Notes under the pieces: model-generated
The model's database searches: none
What the model saw: only the letters and a program-made list of their open reading frames with translations
Told to the model about the DNA's origin: nothing
In this document: positions 1-9,600 of the stretch, piece after piece
Layout: every line of letters starts with the position of its first letter
Position numbering within the stretch: position 1 is the stretch's first letter
Program-made: the position numbers and the translations under genes
Assembly (NCBI RefSeq): GCF_051811025.1
Contig: NZ_JBPWQE010000001.1
Coordinates: 2,542,001-2,606,000, forward strand
DNA: 64,000 nt
Direction of reading: 5' to 3'
From: Tardiphaga sp051811025
Lineage (GTDB): Bacteria; Pseudomonadota; Alphaproteobacteria; Rhizobiales; Xanthobacteraceae

Positions 1-2
1 TT

Positions 3-638
3 GGCAAGAACTACCATGAGCACGCGAAGGAATTCGCGGGCAGCGGTTTCGACTCTTCCGCAAAGGAAGTCGTGCCGGAAGCGCCGGTGATCTTCACGAA
101 GCCGTCGAGCACCGTGATCGGTCCCGGCAAGTCGATCCCGAACTATCTCGATCCGACCGACAGCACCGACTACGAGGGCGAGCTGACGGTCGTCATCGGG
201 CGCGGCGGCCGCGGCATCAAGAAGCAGGACGCGCTGGCGCATGTGTTCGGTTACACGATCATCAATGACGTCACGGCACGTACGCTGCAGCACAAGCATC
301 GCCAGTGGTTCATCGGCAAGGGCATCGACGGCTTCTGCCCGATGGGTCCGGCGATCCTCACAGCCGACGTTATGCCCGACCCGACGAAAATGCGACTGAC
401 GACATCCGTCAACGGCGAACGCCGCCAGGATGCCTCGGTGACCGATCTCATCTTCGACATTCCGACGCTGATCGAGACGCTCTCGGCAGGGATCACGCTG
501 GAGCCCGGCGATCTGATCGCGACCGGAACGCCGGCTGGCGTCGGCCTTGGCTTCACGCCGCCGCGCTTCCTGAAGAAGGGCGACGTGGTTACGATCGAGG
601 TCAGCGGCATCGGCAAACTCGAAAATCCGGTCGGCTGA
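3..638 (+). CDS. Fumarylacetoacetate hydrolase family protein (5' end outside window)
   Basis: The open frame enters from the left edge; the first full codon in frame is at base 3, and it reads GKNYHEHAKEF, the typical N-terminal 'G-x-NY-x-x-H-x-x-E' metal-site segment of the FAH superfamily. Downstream come GRGGRGI, the conserved YTIINDVTART segment, a KGIDGFCPMGPAI block and a TGTPAGVG glycine loop near the C terminus, all hallmarks of FAH hydrolases/hydratases/decarboxylases that act on 2-keto or beta-diketo acids with a divalent metal. A GTG at base 72 is not the real start because the frame continues upstream with conserved residues. It is followed about 200 bases later by a Bug-type binding protein, which fits a catabolic cluster for an organic acid. 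The substrate cannot be read from sequence. Confidence 0.9.
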   Translation, partial: GKNYHEHAKEFAGSGFDSSAKEVVPEAPVIFTKPSSTVIGPGKSIPNYLDPTDSTDYEGELTVVIGRGGRGIKKQDALAHVFGYTIINDVTARTLQHKHRQWFIGKGIDGFCPMGPAILTADVMPDPTKMRLTTSVNGERRQDASVTDLIFDIPTLIETLSAGITLEPGDLIATGTPAGVGLGFTPPRFLKKGDVVTIEVSGIGKLENPVG

Positions 639-674
639 ACAAGCCGACATCGGTTGCTGTTTTGATGAAGAGGC

Positions 675-699
675 GCGGGGCATCATCTGCCCCACGCTC
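675..699 (+). other. GC-rich hairpin after the FAH gene
   Basis: GCGGGGCA, a TCATC loop and TGCCCCACGC form a stem of 6-8 base pairs about 40 bases past the FAH stop codon. It has no T tract, so it is at best a weak or Rho-assisted end. Confidence 0.3.
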
Positions 700-708
700 A
701 ACTCTGCG

Positions 709-755
709 AGCTTCAACAACTTGAAGCTTTGAGAGAGCTCCAAGATAACTCAAAG
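709..755 (+). promoter_or_regulatory. Two overlapping inverted repeats upstream of the Bug protein gene
   Basis: The first repeat has perfect 8-base arms, AGCTTCAA and TTGAAGCT, around CAAC (709-728). The second has 7-base arms, CTTTGAG (727-733) and CTCAAAG (749-755), around a 15-base spacer. They lie 91-137 bases upstream of the start at 846. Such symmetry suggests an operator, but no regulator gene is adjacent in this window and no T tract follows, so the role is inferred. Confidence 0.4.
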
Positions 756-845
756 GCGCGCGGGCGCTGTCTCCCGAGATGGCGCGTCGCCCCCTAGATG
801 CGACTGAATCCAATGCGTTGCTCAAAAACAAAACGGGAGACAAGT

Positions 846-1826
846 ATGAAACGTCGCGACTTCATTGCAGGCCTCGGGGGCCTGTCGACGCTCGCTTTGA
901 CCGGTCAGGGTGTACGCGCGCAGGAAGCCTGGCCGAGCCGCAACATCACCATGGTCGTGCCATTTCCGGCTGGCGGGCAGGCCGATATCGCCGCGCGTCC
1001 GGTCGCGAGCTATATGCAGAAGGTGCTCGGCAAGCCGGTCATCATCGACAACCGCAGCGGCGCCGGTGGTTCGCTCGGCAACGCGACCGTTGCCCGCGCC
1101 CAGCCTGACGGGCACACGCTGCTGATGACGCTGTCGTCGCTGGCGGTTCTGCCCGAGTCGGACCGCATCTATGATCGGCCGGTTGCCTATGAGGTCGACC
1201 AACTGCAACCGGTCGCGCGCGTGCTCGCGGATCCGACCCTGTTCGCGGTGCCGGCCAGCGCGCCTTGGAAGACGATTCAGGAATTCGTCGCTGACGCCAA
1301 GGCGCGTCCCGGAGCGATATCATACGGATCGTCGGGCCCGTTTGGTACGTTGCACGTCTCGATGGAGATGTTCGCGATCGCGGCTGGCATCAAGCTGCTC
1401 CATGTCCCTTATCGCGGAGCAACGCCTGCGATTAGCGATCTCCTGGGCGGCCAAATCCAGGCGCTGGCCTCGGCTCCGGGCACGCTCAAGCAGCATGTAG
1501 ACGCCGGGACGTTGCGTGTTCTCGCAAACTTCGGCGGCGAACGCCTCGCTGCCTTCCCGAATCTGCCGACGTTCAAGGAACTGGGCTATCCCGATGTCGA
1601 GTTCTACATCTGGGCGGGTCTGTTTGCGCCCAAGGGAATGCCAGCGCCTGTCCTGACCAAATTGCGCGAGACGATGAAGCAGGCGATGAGCGATCCGGAA
1701 GTCACGAAGACGTTCGAGGCTGCTGGCAACATGCCCGCCTATCAGGACTCAGAAGAGTTCGCGGCGTTCGTGGCCAAGGACAGTGCGCGTCTGGTTGCCG
1801 TCGCAAGAAAGATCGGCAAGGTCTGA
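846..1826 (+). CDS. Tripartite tricarboxylate transporter substrate-binding protein (Bug/TctC family)
   Basis: A 326-residue periplasmic binding protein. The start at 846 is preceded by GGGAGA at a good distance and gives MKRRDFIAGLGG, a twin-arginine-like leader with probable cleavage after VRA (residue 25). The mature protein opens with WPSRNITMVVPFPAGGQADIAAR, here quoted as two pieces, WPSRNITMVVPF and PAGGQADIAAR, the conserved Bug entrance loop; the second loop is seen as YGSSGPFGTLHVSMEMF. Bug proteins bind carboxylic acids and deliver them to TctAB, but many, like this one, have no TctAB genes beside them. The upstream FAH-family gene suggests an organic acid ligand. Family certain, ligand unknown. 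Confidence 0.92.
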   Translation: MKRRDFIAGLGGLSTLALTGQGVRAQEAWPSRNITMVVPFPAGGQADIAARPVASYMQKVLGKPVIIDNRSGAGGSLGNATVARAQPDGHTLLMTLSSLAVLPESDRIYDRPVAYEVDQLQPVARVLADPTLFAVPASAPWKTIQEFVADAKARPGAISYGSSGPFGTLHVSMEMFAIAAGIKLLHVPYRGATPAISDLLGGQIQALASAPGTLKQHVDAGTLRVLANFGGERLAAFPNLPTFKELGYPDVEFYIWAGLFAPKGMPAPVLTKLRETMKQAMSDPEVTKTFEAAGNMPAYQDSEEFAAFVAKDSARLVAVARKIGKV

Positions 1827-1835
1827 TAGTTTGGC

Positions 1836-1868
1836 AGTGGATGCGTTAGCTGCGGCTGCGCATCCACT
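1836..1868. terminator. Hairpin shared by two convergent gene ends
   Basis: AGTGGATGCG (1836-1845) pairs perfectly with CGCATCCACT (1859-1868). The stem spans the few bases after the Bug gene and the last codons of the carbamoyltransferase gene on the other strand. There is no T tract, so it is a possible bidirectional end signal and not a proven intrinsic terminator. Confidence 0.4.
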
Positions 1869-3993
1869 CAGATAGCCACGCCGTGAAACGGCCGCTGTCG
1901 CGGGTGCCGCCATGCCAAGCGGCGGTCACCTGACCGTCGCTTGCAACCATCAGCGCCACGTCGAGACCCGCCGAACGGCGCAGGGTCTCGACGGCTTGCT
2001 GCGGTGTCTGCGCGATCGGGCCAGCGACGTTGAATGAGGTATTCACCGACAACTCGACGCCGATATGGCGACCGAGCGCCTTGAGATAGGCGTGGGTGAG
2101 GGGATCATCCTCGGCGCGGACGATCTGGATACGTCCGGTGCCGTCGGCATGAATCACGGCCGGGATTTTGTCCCGTGCATGTGGCTTCGATTGCGCCGTC
2201 AGCACCATATAATTATAGGCGTTGTAGTCCGCGTCGGACGCGCCCTTCAGCAAATCGAAATACTCGTGCGCCGCGTCAAGCGTCGCCATCGGCGCCAACG
2301 GGCGGATCGCCTCGCGATATTTCACGCGTTCATTGAGCCGTTCGCGCGTACCGGCGTCGCAGGGATTGGCGAGGATCGAGCGATGGCCGAGCGCACGTGG
2401 CCCGGTCTCCGCCGCGCCCTGATAGAGCGCGATGATGCCGCTCTGCGCGACCACGAAGGCCATCAGGTGGGCAATTGCATCGCAGCCCTCAGGCGTTGAG
2501 ATATTGCCGATCGTCTGTGTCTTGATGTCGTCAGCCTGCAATGCCGCGGTGATGTCACTCTGCGTCGGCGCATCGCCGCAATAGAACGCATGCGCCATCG
2601 GCGCACCGCGCGGCGCGCCGATGAGATGAGCGAACATCCAGGCCGCGCCGATGGTCACACCAGGATCGCCAGGCGTTGGCGGAATCCACAGATGCAGTCG
2701 TTTTGAACGCCCCTGAGCCTGCTTGAACCAGTTCTCGTCGAAATGCTGCAGCAGTCGCATGTTGCCGAGCGCATTCAGCGCTACGCCGCCGGTCAGCACC
2801 AGCCGATGCGCGCCGGTGGTGCGCAGTAGATGATCGACGACGTGCTTCATCGCATCTTCGAAGACGAGTTGAGTGGCCGCGGCCTTATCGAGGCGATCCT
2901 GCGTATCCGGTCGATGCTGAATATCTTCGACGCGCAGCACGGCGTCGGGATTCCAGAGCTGGTCTGGTTTGAGCGGCTCGCCGAGAATCTTGATCAATGC
3001 GGACTTATAAGGCGCCTCGAACGGGTCGCAGTACCAGTTGCCCATGGCGCGGTTGAGCTGGATCTCACCATTTGCACCGAAATGCAGCACCTCGCGCAAG
3101 CGTGCGTAATACGGATTGCTGGCGCGATCCATGTCGCCCCAGGCGGCCGCGCCCATGTAGCGGCCCTCGCTGGAGAGCCAGGTCCAGCCGCCCTGTGTCG
3201 ACGAGATGACGCTGTAGAACGCACCGAGAGAGTCGAACACGCTGTTGTTGCAATAGAGTCGCTGCATCTCGCCGCGCTCGGCGACATAGAGCGAGATCGA
3301 GCCCTGATCCCCTGTACCATCCAGCACGGCGATCGCGACCGGTTCGTCATCCGGGAAGGGAGATGCGGCAAAGGAGAACCAGGCGTGGTTGTCGTGATGG
3401 GGCATCATCATCAGCGGGACGCGCGCGGGCAGGCCGAATTGCTTGCGAAGCAGTTTCGGGGTCCGCGTCATCTGCTCCAACCGTCGTGCGTCGAAGCTGA
3501 CGGAGTTTTTCGTGCGCAGCAGTTTCAGTCCGTCGGGCAGCTCATCGACAATGCTTCGCACCAGGGTGCCGAGCAGATCGGGATAGTCCCAGGTCGTCAA
3601 CCATGCATCGATATCGGCGACGTCACGGCCCATTGCCTGCAGCGTCGCGCGCATCGCATCGAGTGCTGCGCGCGGATATTGCGTGGTGTGTTTGTCGCCC
3701 GAGAAACGCTCTTCTTCGTTGTTGATGATGAGGCGCGGACCGTGAGCCTGCGTGACTTCAACCAGCGCCACGCCGGAATTGTGCGTGCCGGGCAGTCCGA
3801 GGCCGGCGAGTAGAACTGTTTCGCCGCGCGCCAGCTTGGCGCGGAGCTCCGAGATGCGACGGACCGTGAAATGGGAGTCGTTGGCGTGAAAACCTGCGAG
3901 CGTCATCACCCAGGTCGCGACCCGACGTGTGGCGCGGAAGCAGAACCGGCCGAGGCGGGGGAAACGGGGACCAATGCGTCGGGGGGATTTCAA
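1846..3993 (-). CDS. Carbamoyltransferase, NodU/CmcH/TobZ family
   Basis: A 715-residue protein with the two parts of O-carbamoyltransferases. The N-terminal Kae1-like domain shows HNSGVALVEV, NNEEERFSGDKH and AVLDGTGDQG, and continues with LTGGVALNALGN. The C-terminal domain shows the family signature GPRALGHRSILANP, then LNERVKYREAIRPLAP, and finally NTSFNVAGP. The family makes carbamoyl-adenylate from carbamoyl phosphate and ATP and transfers the carbamoyl group to a hydroxyl, as on Nod factors, cephamycins or tobramycin. The length is greater than the usual 550-600 residues, partly from a basic N-terminal extension (first ~60 residues). No nod, polyketide or antibiotic genes are nearby, so the acceptor is unknown. 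It lies 72 bases behind the M23 peptidase gene on the same strand and could be co-transcribed. Confidence 0.88.
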   Translation of the reverse strand: MKSPRRIGPRFPRLGRFCFRATRRVATWVMTLAGFHANDSHFTVRRISELRAKLARGETVLLAGLGLPGTHNSGVALVEVTQAHGPRLIINNEEERFSGDKHTTQYPRAALDAMRATLQAMGRDVADIDAWLTTWDYPDLLGTLVRSIVDELPDGLKLLRTKNSVSFDARRLEQMTRTPKLLRKQFGLPARVPLMMMPHHDNHAWFSFAASPFPDDEPVAIAVLDGTGDQGSISLYVAERGEMQRLYCNNSVFDSLGAFYSVISSTQGGWTWLSSEGRYMGAAAWGDMDRASNPYYARLREVLHFGANGEIQLNRAMGNWYCDPFEAPYKSALIKILGEPLKPDQLWNPDAVLRVEDIQHRPDTQDRLDKAAATQLVFEDAMKHVVDHLLRTTGAHRLVLTGGVALNALGNMRLLQHFDENWFKQAQGRSKRLHLWIPPTPGDPGVTIGAAWMFAHLIGAPRGAPMAHAFYCGDAPTQSDITAALQADDIKTQTIGNISTPEGCDAIAHLMAFVVAQSGIIALYQGAAETGPRALGHRSILANPCDAGTRERLNERVKYREAIRPLAPMATLDAAHEYFDLLKGASDADYNAYNYMVLTAQSKPHARDKIPAVIHADGTGRIQIVRAEDDPLTHAYLKALGRHIGVELSVNTSFNVAGPIAQTPQQAVETLRRSAGLDVALMVASDGQVTAAWHGGTRDSGRFTAWLSEWMRSRS

Positions 3994-4065
3994 CGGGCTG
4001 CCTCGGATTGACGGAGACCCGCTTCAACCACAGTCGGGGCAGGGCAACAATGCCCGGCATCCGGC

Positions 4066-5424
4066 TCAACCGGCGTTGAGGCGGACGCCGGCGCGGAGAA
4101 ATTTCTGCGGATCGACGGCTTCGCCATCGATACGGGTTTCATAATGCAGATGCGGGCCGGTGGAGCGGCCGGTCGAACCCACCAGGCCGATGACCTGGCC
4201 AATCTTGATGACATCGCCGACCTTGACGTTGATCGCGGACATATGGCCGTAGCGGGTCGACAAGCCGTTGCCGTGGTCGATCTCGACCATGCGGCCATAG
4301 CCGCCGGCATAGGCCGCGGAGACGACGCGGCCATTGGCCGTGGCACGGATCGGATCGCCGGTGGCGCCGCGGAAATCGAGGCCGGTATGCATCGCAGGAC
4401 GGCCGAGGAACGGATCGCTGCGTACGCCGAAACCTGAGGTGAACTCGACCTCGCCGACGACGGGCTTGCGATAGGGCACCAGAGCCATCGTGCGGTTCAG
4501 CTTGTCCATCTGCGCACGGGTTACGTGGATGCGATAAAGCTGGCGTTCGAACGGATCGGCGCTCGATGACAGTTTGACCGGCACGAACGGGCCACCCATC
4601 GGCGCGCGCGGTGTGGCGGATTCGAGTTTCGCCATATTGAGCCCGAGGTCCGAAATCGCGCCACGCATGCGACGAACCTTGGAGTCCATGGATTCTTCGG
4701 CCGCGGCGAGTGTCGCAATCTGGCGGCTCTCGACCTGATCGAGCGAGGCCTGCAGGCGACCGATCACATTGTCGACGCCGCCGAGTTTGGCGAACTGGTT
4801 CGGTTGCTGGGCGGTGAGAGCAGGGGTGCGGGACTCAAGCCGCGCCTCGCGATCCGGCGGTGCCACGAAGGTCACAGTGTCGCTGATCGGCGATGGCTTG
4901 GGGATCGATGTCGTAGGCTCGATCGCGGCTCCACGGGGCGGCGGCTTGCCGATCGAACCTGTAACAGACAGATCGGGCATGGCGCCGAGCGCCGTGGCAC
5001 GCGACTCCAACGTGGTCTGCCGGCGCATGACCTGATCGAGCTTCTGGTCGAATTGCTCCTGGTCCAGCATCTGGCGGCTGGTGGTGCGGTCGATCTTGGC
5101 GCGGAGTTCGGCGATGCGATCTTCGTAGGCGTATTGCATGTCAGCCTGACGCGCGATGAGCTTGGTCAGCACGTCGTCGCGAAAGGCAAAGTAAGTGGCT
5201 GTGGCCGCAGACCATGCCCCCAGCACGGTCACCGTACCGACGACGATCCAGAACACCACAGGCCCGATGCGGACCTGCTTGCCGCGATGGGCGATCGTGT
5301 AATCGCTTTGATTGGGTTTGGAGGCGGGCGCCTTGACCGGCCCGACGCGGCGCGCCTGTGGCCGTCCATGGTCGTGTGCGTGGTGCTGAGGATACTCGGC
5401 ATATTGGGTAGGGCGGTTCGACAT
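4066..5424 (-). CDS. Membrane-anchored M23 family metallopeptidase
   Basis: The start at 5424 (MSNRPTQYAEY) is chosen because AGGAG precedes it at the right spacing; the frame is open further upstream but without conserved sequence. The 452-residue protein has a His/Pro/Lys-rich cytoplasmic segment, one membrane helix (VFWIVVGTVTVLGAW, about residues 53-72), a charged coiled-coil region (about 85-130), a Pro-rich linker, and a C-terminal LytM/M23 domain. The zinc ligands are visible in HTGLDFRG and HLHYETRIDG, with the conserved GSTGRSTGPH before the latter. M23 enzymes cut peptidoglycan cross-bridges or activate amidases. It is probably a cell-wall hydrolase or division/elongation factor of the inner-membrane, coiled-coil type. 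It follows the peroxiredoxin gene on the same strand. Confidence 0.92.
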   Translation of the reverse strand: MSNRPTQYAEYPQHHAHDHGRPQARRVGPVKAPASKPNQSDYTIAHRGKQVRIGPVVFWIVVGTVTVLGAWSAATATYFAFRDDVLTKLIARQADMQYAYEDRIAELRAKIDRTTSRQMLDQEQFDQKLDQVMRRQTTLESRATALGAMPDLSVTGSIGKPPPRGAAIEPTTSIPKPSPISDTVTFVAPPDREARLESRTPALTAQQPNQFAKLGGVDNVIGRLQASLDQVESRQIATLAAAEESMDSKVRRMRGAISDLGLNMAKLESATPRAPMGGPFVPVKLSSSADPFERQLYRIHVTRAQMDKLNRTMALVPYRKPVVGEVEFTSGFGVRSDPFLGRPAMHTGLDFRGATGDPIRATANGRVVSAAYAGGYGRMVEIDHGNGLSTRYGHMSAINVKVGDVIKIGQVIGLVGSTGRSTGPHLHYETRIDGEAVDPQKFLRAGVRLNAG

Positions 5425-5515
5425 CAGCACTCCTGATGCCAGCCGGAGACTCGTCGGCTGGCTCAACGGAGGCGATTTGAGCCCTTCATGGTTAATTTTG
5501 AGCAAATGACATTGA

Positions 5516-6310
5516 TCAAATCCGACGTGCCTCTTCGAACACCGCGTCTGCGTGCCCGTCCACTTTGACGCCGCGCCAGATCTTCGCGACGTTGCCTTTT
5601 GCATCGATCAAAACCGTGGTGCGAAGAACGCCTTCGAAGATTTTGCCGTACATCGATTTTTCGCCCCAGGCGCCATAGGATTTCAGCATTGTCTGTGCGG
5701 CGTCGGAGAGTAGCGGGACACCCAGAGCGAATCTGTCGCGGAATGACTCCTGCGCTTTCAGCGGATCGGCCGAGACGCCTAGCACGGCGGTGTTTGCAGC
5801 CTGAAAGTCGGCGGACAACCGGGTGAAGTCGATGGCTTCTTTGGTGCAGCCGGGCGTGCTGGCACGGGGGTAGAAGAAGATCACCAGCTTCTGGCCGGCA
5901 TAGTCCGACAGCGAGACCGTGGCGCCACCATCGCGGGGCAACTGGAAGGCCGGAGCCTTGGCCCCCTCGGCTGCGACACGAGGCGCCGGTGCGATTTTCT
6001 CGGGAGTTGCTTTCGGTGCCGCCACGGAGGGCGGCGCAGGCTTCGCAACTGCTTTGGGCGACGCCTTCGCGGCGATCGTCTTAGTCGCTGGAGCCTTTTT
6101 GGCGACAGGAGCCTTCGCGACTTTGGCGGCTGGCTTGGCTAGCGCCTTGGACACGGCTTTCGCCACAGGCTTGGCTTGCTTGGCGGCAGCCTTCTTGGCT
6201 GGGGACTTTGCCGCAGCCTTGGCAGGCTTCTTCGCCTTTGAGGGAGAAGCAGTCTTGGCCGTTTTCTTGGCGGCGGCCTTGGCGGGTTTCTTGCTGGCTT
6301 TCTTGGCCAT
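5516..6310 (-). CDS. Peroxiredoxin (BCP type) with a long Lys/Ala/Pro-rich N-terminal tail
   Basis: 264 residues. Residues about 1-105 are almost only Lys, Ala, Pro, Ser and Thr, resembling histone H1 C-terminal tails. From about residue 118 an AhpC/TSA domain of the BCP/PrxQ type follows: FYPRASTPGCTKEAIDF holds the peroxidatic Cys155 in the P-x-x-x-TPGC frame, then GVSADPLKAQESF, LLSDAAQTMLKSYGAWG and RTTVLIDAKGNVAKIWRGV. Cys155 is the only cysteine in the protein, so the resolving cysteine five residues later in classical BCP is missing and it should work as a one-Cys enzyme. It reduces hydroperoxides using thioredoxin or another thiol. The tail may hold it on DNA (inference). Start at 6310 follows GAAAGGAA. 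The small basic gene upstream ends 20 bases before. Confidence 0.93.
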   Translation of the reverse strand: MAKKASKKPAKAAAKKTAKTASPSKAKKPAKAAAKSPAKKAAAKQAKPVAKAVSKALAKPAAKVAKAPVAKKAPATKTIAAKASPKAVAKPAPPSVAAPKATPEKIAPAPRVAAEGAKAPAFQLPRDGGATVSLSDYAGQKLVIFFYPRASTPGCTKEAIDFTRLSADFQAANTAVLGVSADPLKAQESFRDRFALGVPLLSDAAQTMLKSYGAWGEKSMYGKIFEGVLRTTVLIDAKGNVAKIWRGVKVDGHADAVFEEARRI

Positions 6311-6330
6311 GGATGTTCCTTTCTTCGCGT

Positions 6331-6471
6331 TCAGCGGTTCAATTGGGCGGCGCGCCCGACGAGGCGCTTGGCCGCAGTTTCCAGCGTCAGTCCGGCTTTC
6401 GCGCCCGATGCGTTTTCTGCCACTGTACAGATGGCCCGTTTCGAGGGATTCTTGCGCGATTTCTTGGACAT
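6331..6471 (-). CDS. Small basic protein of unknown function (46 residues)
   Basis: Starts MSKKSRKNPSKRAI with AGGAAGG seven bases upstream, a strong ribosome-binding site. It is Lys/Arg-rich at the N terminus and ends KRLVGRAAQLNR. It sits 20 bases upstream of the peroxiredoxin gene on the same strand, so the two are probably co-transcribed. I do not recognise a named domain. Its basic character echoes the tail of the downstream peroxiredoxin. The good ribosome-binding site and position argue for a real gene, but its small size leaves doubt. Confidence 0.6.
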   Translation of the reverse strand: MSKKSRKNPSKRAICTVAENASGAKAGLTLETAAKRLVGRAAQLNR

Positions 6472-6687
6472 ACGCCTTCCTTTCGTCGCTTTCGGCGGCT
6501 CAGTGTGATGACATTGCAAAGCACCGACGACCGGGTGGCGGCACGTTGCAGTGCAAATGCGCTGGCCCAAATATGCTGGTCTCGGAGTATGGTTACAAAG
6601 GATTCGACGCAACACACGTTCCGTGCGCCATAGGGGCGCCGCAACGACCGCACGACGAGTTATAATTCAAACCGAGGATTGGCAGCG

Positions 6688-9600
6688 ATGCCGGCAGAAG
6701 AGCGCTCGTCGGTTGTCGATGCGCGCAGGGCCGGTGACGATCATTCTCATAGTCAGCGCCAGCACCGAGAGGCAATGGCCAGAAATAAGCCGCCACAAGC
6801 GTATCGACCGCGCGCCGATGACGAGTCCTTGCAATGGGATGATGCCGATTGGGATCATCAGCATGACGAGGCCGGGCATCACCGTGCACGCCGCTTGCTG
6901 TCCAAGAAAGATAGTGGCTGGCACCGTTTCGGCGATCGGCTCGTTGCGGTTCGCGATTGGCTGTCCGGCGGTCGATGGGTCAAGCGGATTGCGGCTATCC
7001 TCGGCATCCTTCTGATTATTTTTGGCGTTTGCTTTGGCGCCTTGTGGGTCCGGCTGGGCGCAGGCCCGATCAATTTCGACATGGCCACACCGTGGCTGGT
7101 CGACGCGATCCAGGACAATATCGGGCAGGGTAATACGGTCGAAGTTGGCGGCACGCAGATCGAACGCGCCGGGCGGGTCCGGATGGCTGTGCGGATCCGC
7201 GACATCGTCGTCCGCGATCGTGAACACGCCGTCGTGGCCAGTGCCCCGAAGGCCGAAGTCCGGCTCTCCGCAGCTGCCATGATGATGGGCCGCTTGCGCG
7301 CCGAAAGCCTCAACCTGGTCGATGTCGTGCTGGCTGTGCGCATTACGCCGGATGGGCAGGTGACCGTGTCGACGGGCGAGAATGCTCGCCCGATCGCGAC
7401 GGGTGTCGCGTCGCCACGCACACCAGGGTCGTGGCTCGGTCCGGGCAGGCAACCGGAGCTGACCTTCCCGCGGCAGCCGCAGCCGCCGGTGGTCCAGATT
7501 CCGCAGCCCCCTGCCGACAAACGCGAGGCATCCACCGGCTTGCTGGCGGGTCTCGATTGGCTCGACAGCCTGACCCTGTCGGGTCTTGATGGACAGAACC
7601 TCAACGAGATCGGTCTGAAGAACGGCAAGCTGGTGGTTGATGACCAGCAGCGCGGCAATACGTGGGACTTCAACAATATCAGCCTGACCCTGCGCCGACC
7701 GAGCGGCGGCGGCGTCATGATGACCATCGGCGAGGGCGGCAAGGCGCCATGGACACTCGGCGTCACGGTCGGTGCGCCAGCCAATGGCGTGCGTGCGGTC
7801 AGTCTGCGTGCCGACAAGGTCTCGACCCGGAATATCCTGCTTGCGCTGCGCATGAAGGATCTCACTTACAGCGCCGATCTACCGCTGACCGGTGAGTTGA
7901 GAGGCGAAATCGGGCGCGACGGCCTCCCGACCTATTTCCGCGGCAAGCTCACAGCAGGCGCGGGCAATATCATCGATAACGATACGCCGGATTATCCGAT
8001 GCCGATCGATCAGGCGGAGGTGAGCGTCGAGTGGGATGCTGGCCGCCGTGTGCTGCTGGCGCCGTTCAAGTTCGTGTCCGGTGAAAACCGCGTCACTTCG
8101 CTTGCCCATGTCGAGCCCCCTAATGGCGCGACCGACTCGTGGCAGGCAGGGATCAGCGGCGGCACCATCGTATTGGGCGGAGGTCCGGGCGAAGCGCCGC
8201 TGATCTTCAACAGTATCGACATCGGCTTGCGTTTCGATTCCGACAACCGCCGCGTTTTGCTGACGCGGGCGAATATCAGCAACGGCGAGATCGGCGTTGC
8301 TGGCACCGGCAGCATTGACTACGCGGGCGAGCCGCGCATGACCCTCGGCTTTGCAGGAACGCCGATGTCCGCTTCGGCGCTCAAGCGCATGTGGCCGATC
8401 CTGATCGTGCCGGAAGTGCGCGAATGGGTCACCGAACGTATCGAGGGCGGGCAGCTTCAGAGCATCGAGATCGGGGTCAATTCGCCGACCAAGAACCTGA
8501 CACGGCGCGGGCCGCCGATTCCCGATGAGGGGCTGTCGGTGAAGATCCTCGCCAATGGCGTGGCGTTGCGTCCGGTGGACGGCATGCCGGTGATCCGCGA
8601 CGGCGATCTGCGAGCGCGCGTCACGGGACGGACCGCGACCGTGACCATCGGTCAGGCAAACTCCGAGACGGCGGCCGGACGCAAGCTCAATCTCAGCGAT
8701 ATCGTGTTTGAAGTTCCGGATATGGCACCGAAGCCATCGCCGGCTCGCGTGCGCTTCAAGCTGGAGGGACCGGTGGCGGCCGTGGCTGATGTCCTCAACT
8801 CCAACCGTCTGAGCGAAGTCACCGGCAACATGCTCGACCCGGCAGCCACCAAGGGCAATGTGACCGCGCAGGTCGCCATGGGCATGCCTATCCAGCACGA
8901 ACTGACCAAGGCCGATACGACCTACAACATCACCGCGGATTTGATGGCATTTTCTGCGGACAAACTGGTGATGAATCAGAAGCTCGAAGCCAATTCGCTG
9001 AAGGTCACAGCGAACAATCAGGGCTATCAGGTCAAGGGTGACGTCAAGATCAACGGGCAGGCGGCATCGCTCGACTATCGCAAACCAACCGATGGCGATG
9101 CCGATGTGCGTCTCAACGCGACACTCGACGATGCAAGCCGCGCGCGGCTCGGTGTGGACCTCGGACCGGCGGTGGTCGGCAATCTCCCGATTAAGGTTGT
9201 CGGCAAGATCGGCTCCGGGGACCGTGACAGCAAGCTCGGGGTCGACGCCGATCTGACGCCGTTGAAGCTCGACAACATCCTGCCGGGCTGGATGAAGCTA
9301 CCCGGCAAGAGCGCTCGCGCTGTCTTCAACGTCGTGAAGAAGGGCGACACAACCCGTCTGGAAGACATCGTCGTCGATGGCGGTGGGGCTTCGATCAAGG
9401 GCTCCGTCGAAGTTGATCAGAACGGTGACCTCGTCGGTGTGAACTTCCCGACTTATTCACCGTCCGAAGGCGACAAGACGTCATTGAAGGCTGACCGTAG
9501 TCCGGATGGCGTATTGAAAGTCACAATGCGTGGCGACGTGTTCGACGGTCGCGGCTTCCTGAAATCGGCAATTTCCGGCAAGGATGGGGATCCCAAGAGC

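Noticed and set aside
2065..3813. Long plus-strand frames opposite the carbamoyltransferase gene
   Set aside because: High-GC antisense shadows; the minus strand frame carries every motif of the enzyme family.
6679..6687. TTG at 6679 as start of the AsmA-like protein
   Set aside because: ATG at 6688 shares the same GAGG and is a better codon; ATG at 6775 also has a site. The exact start remains open.
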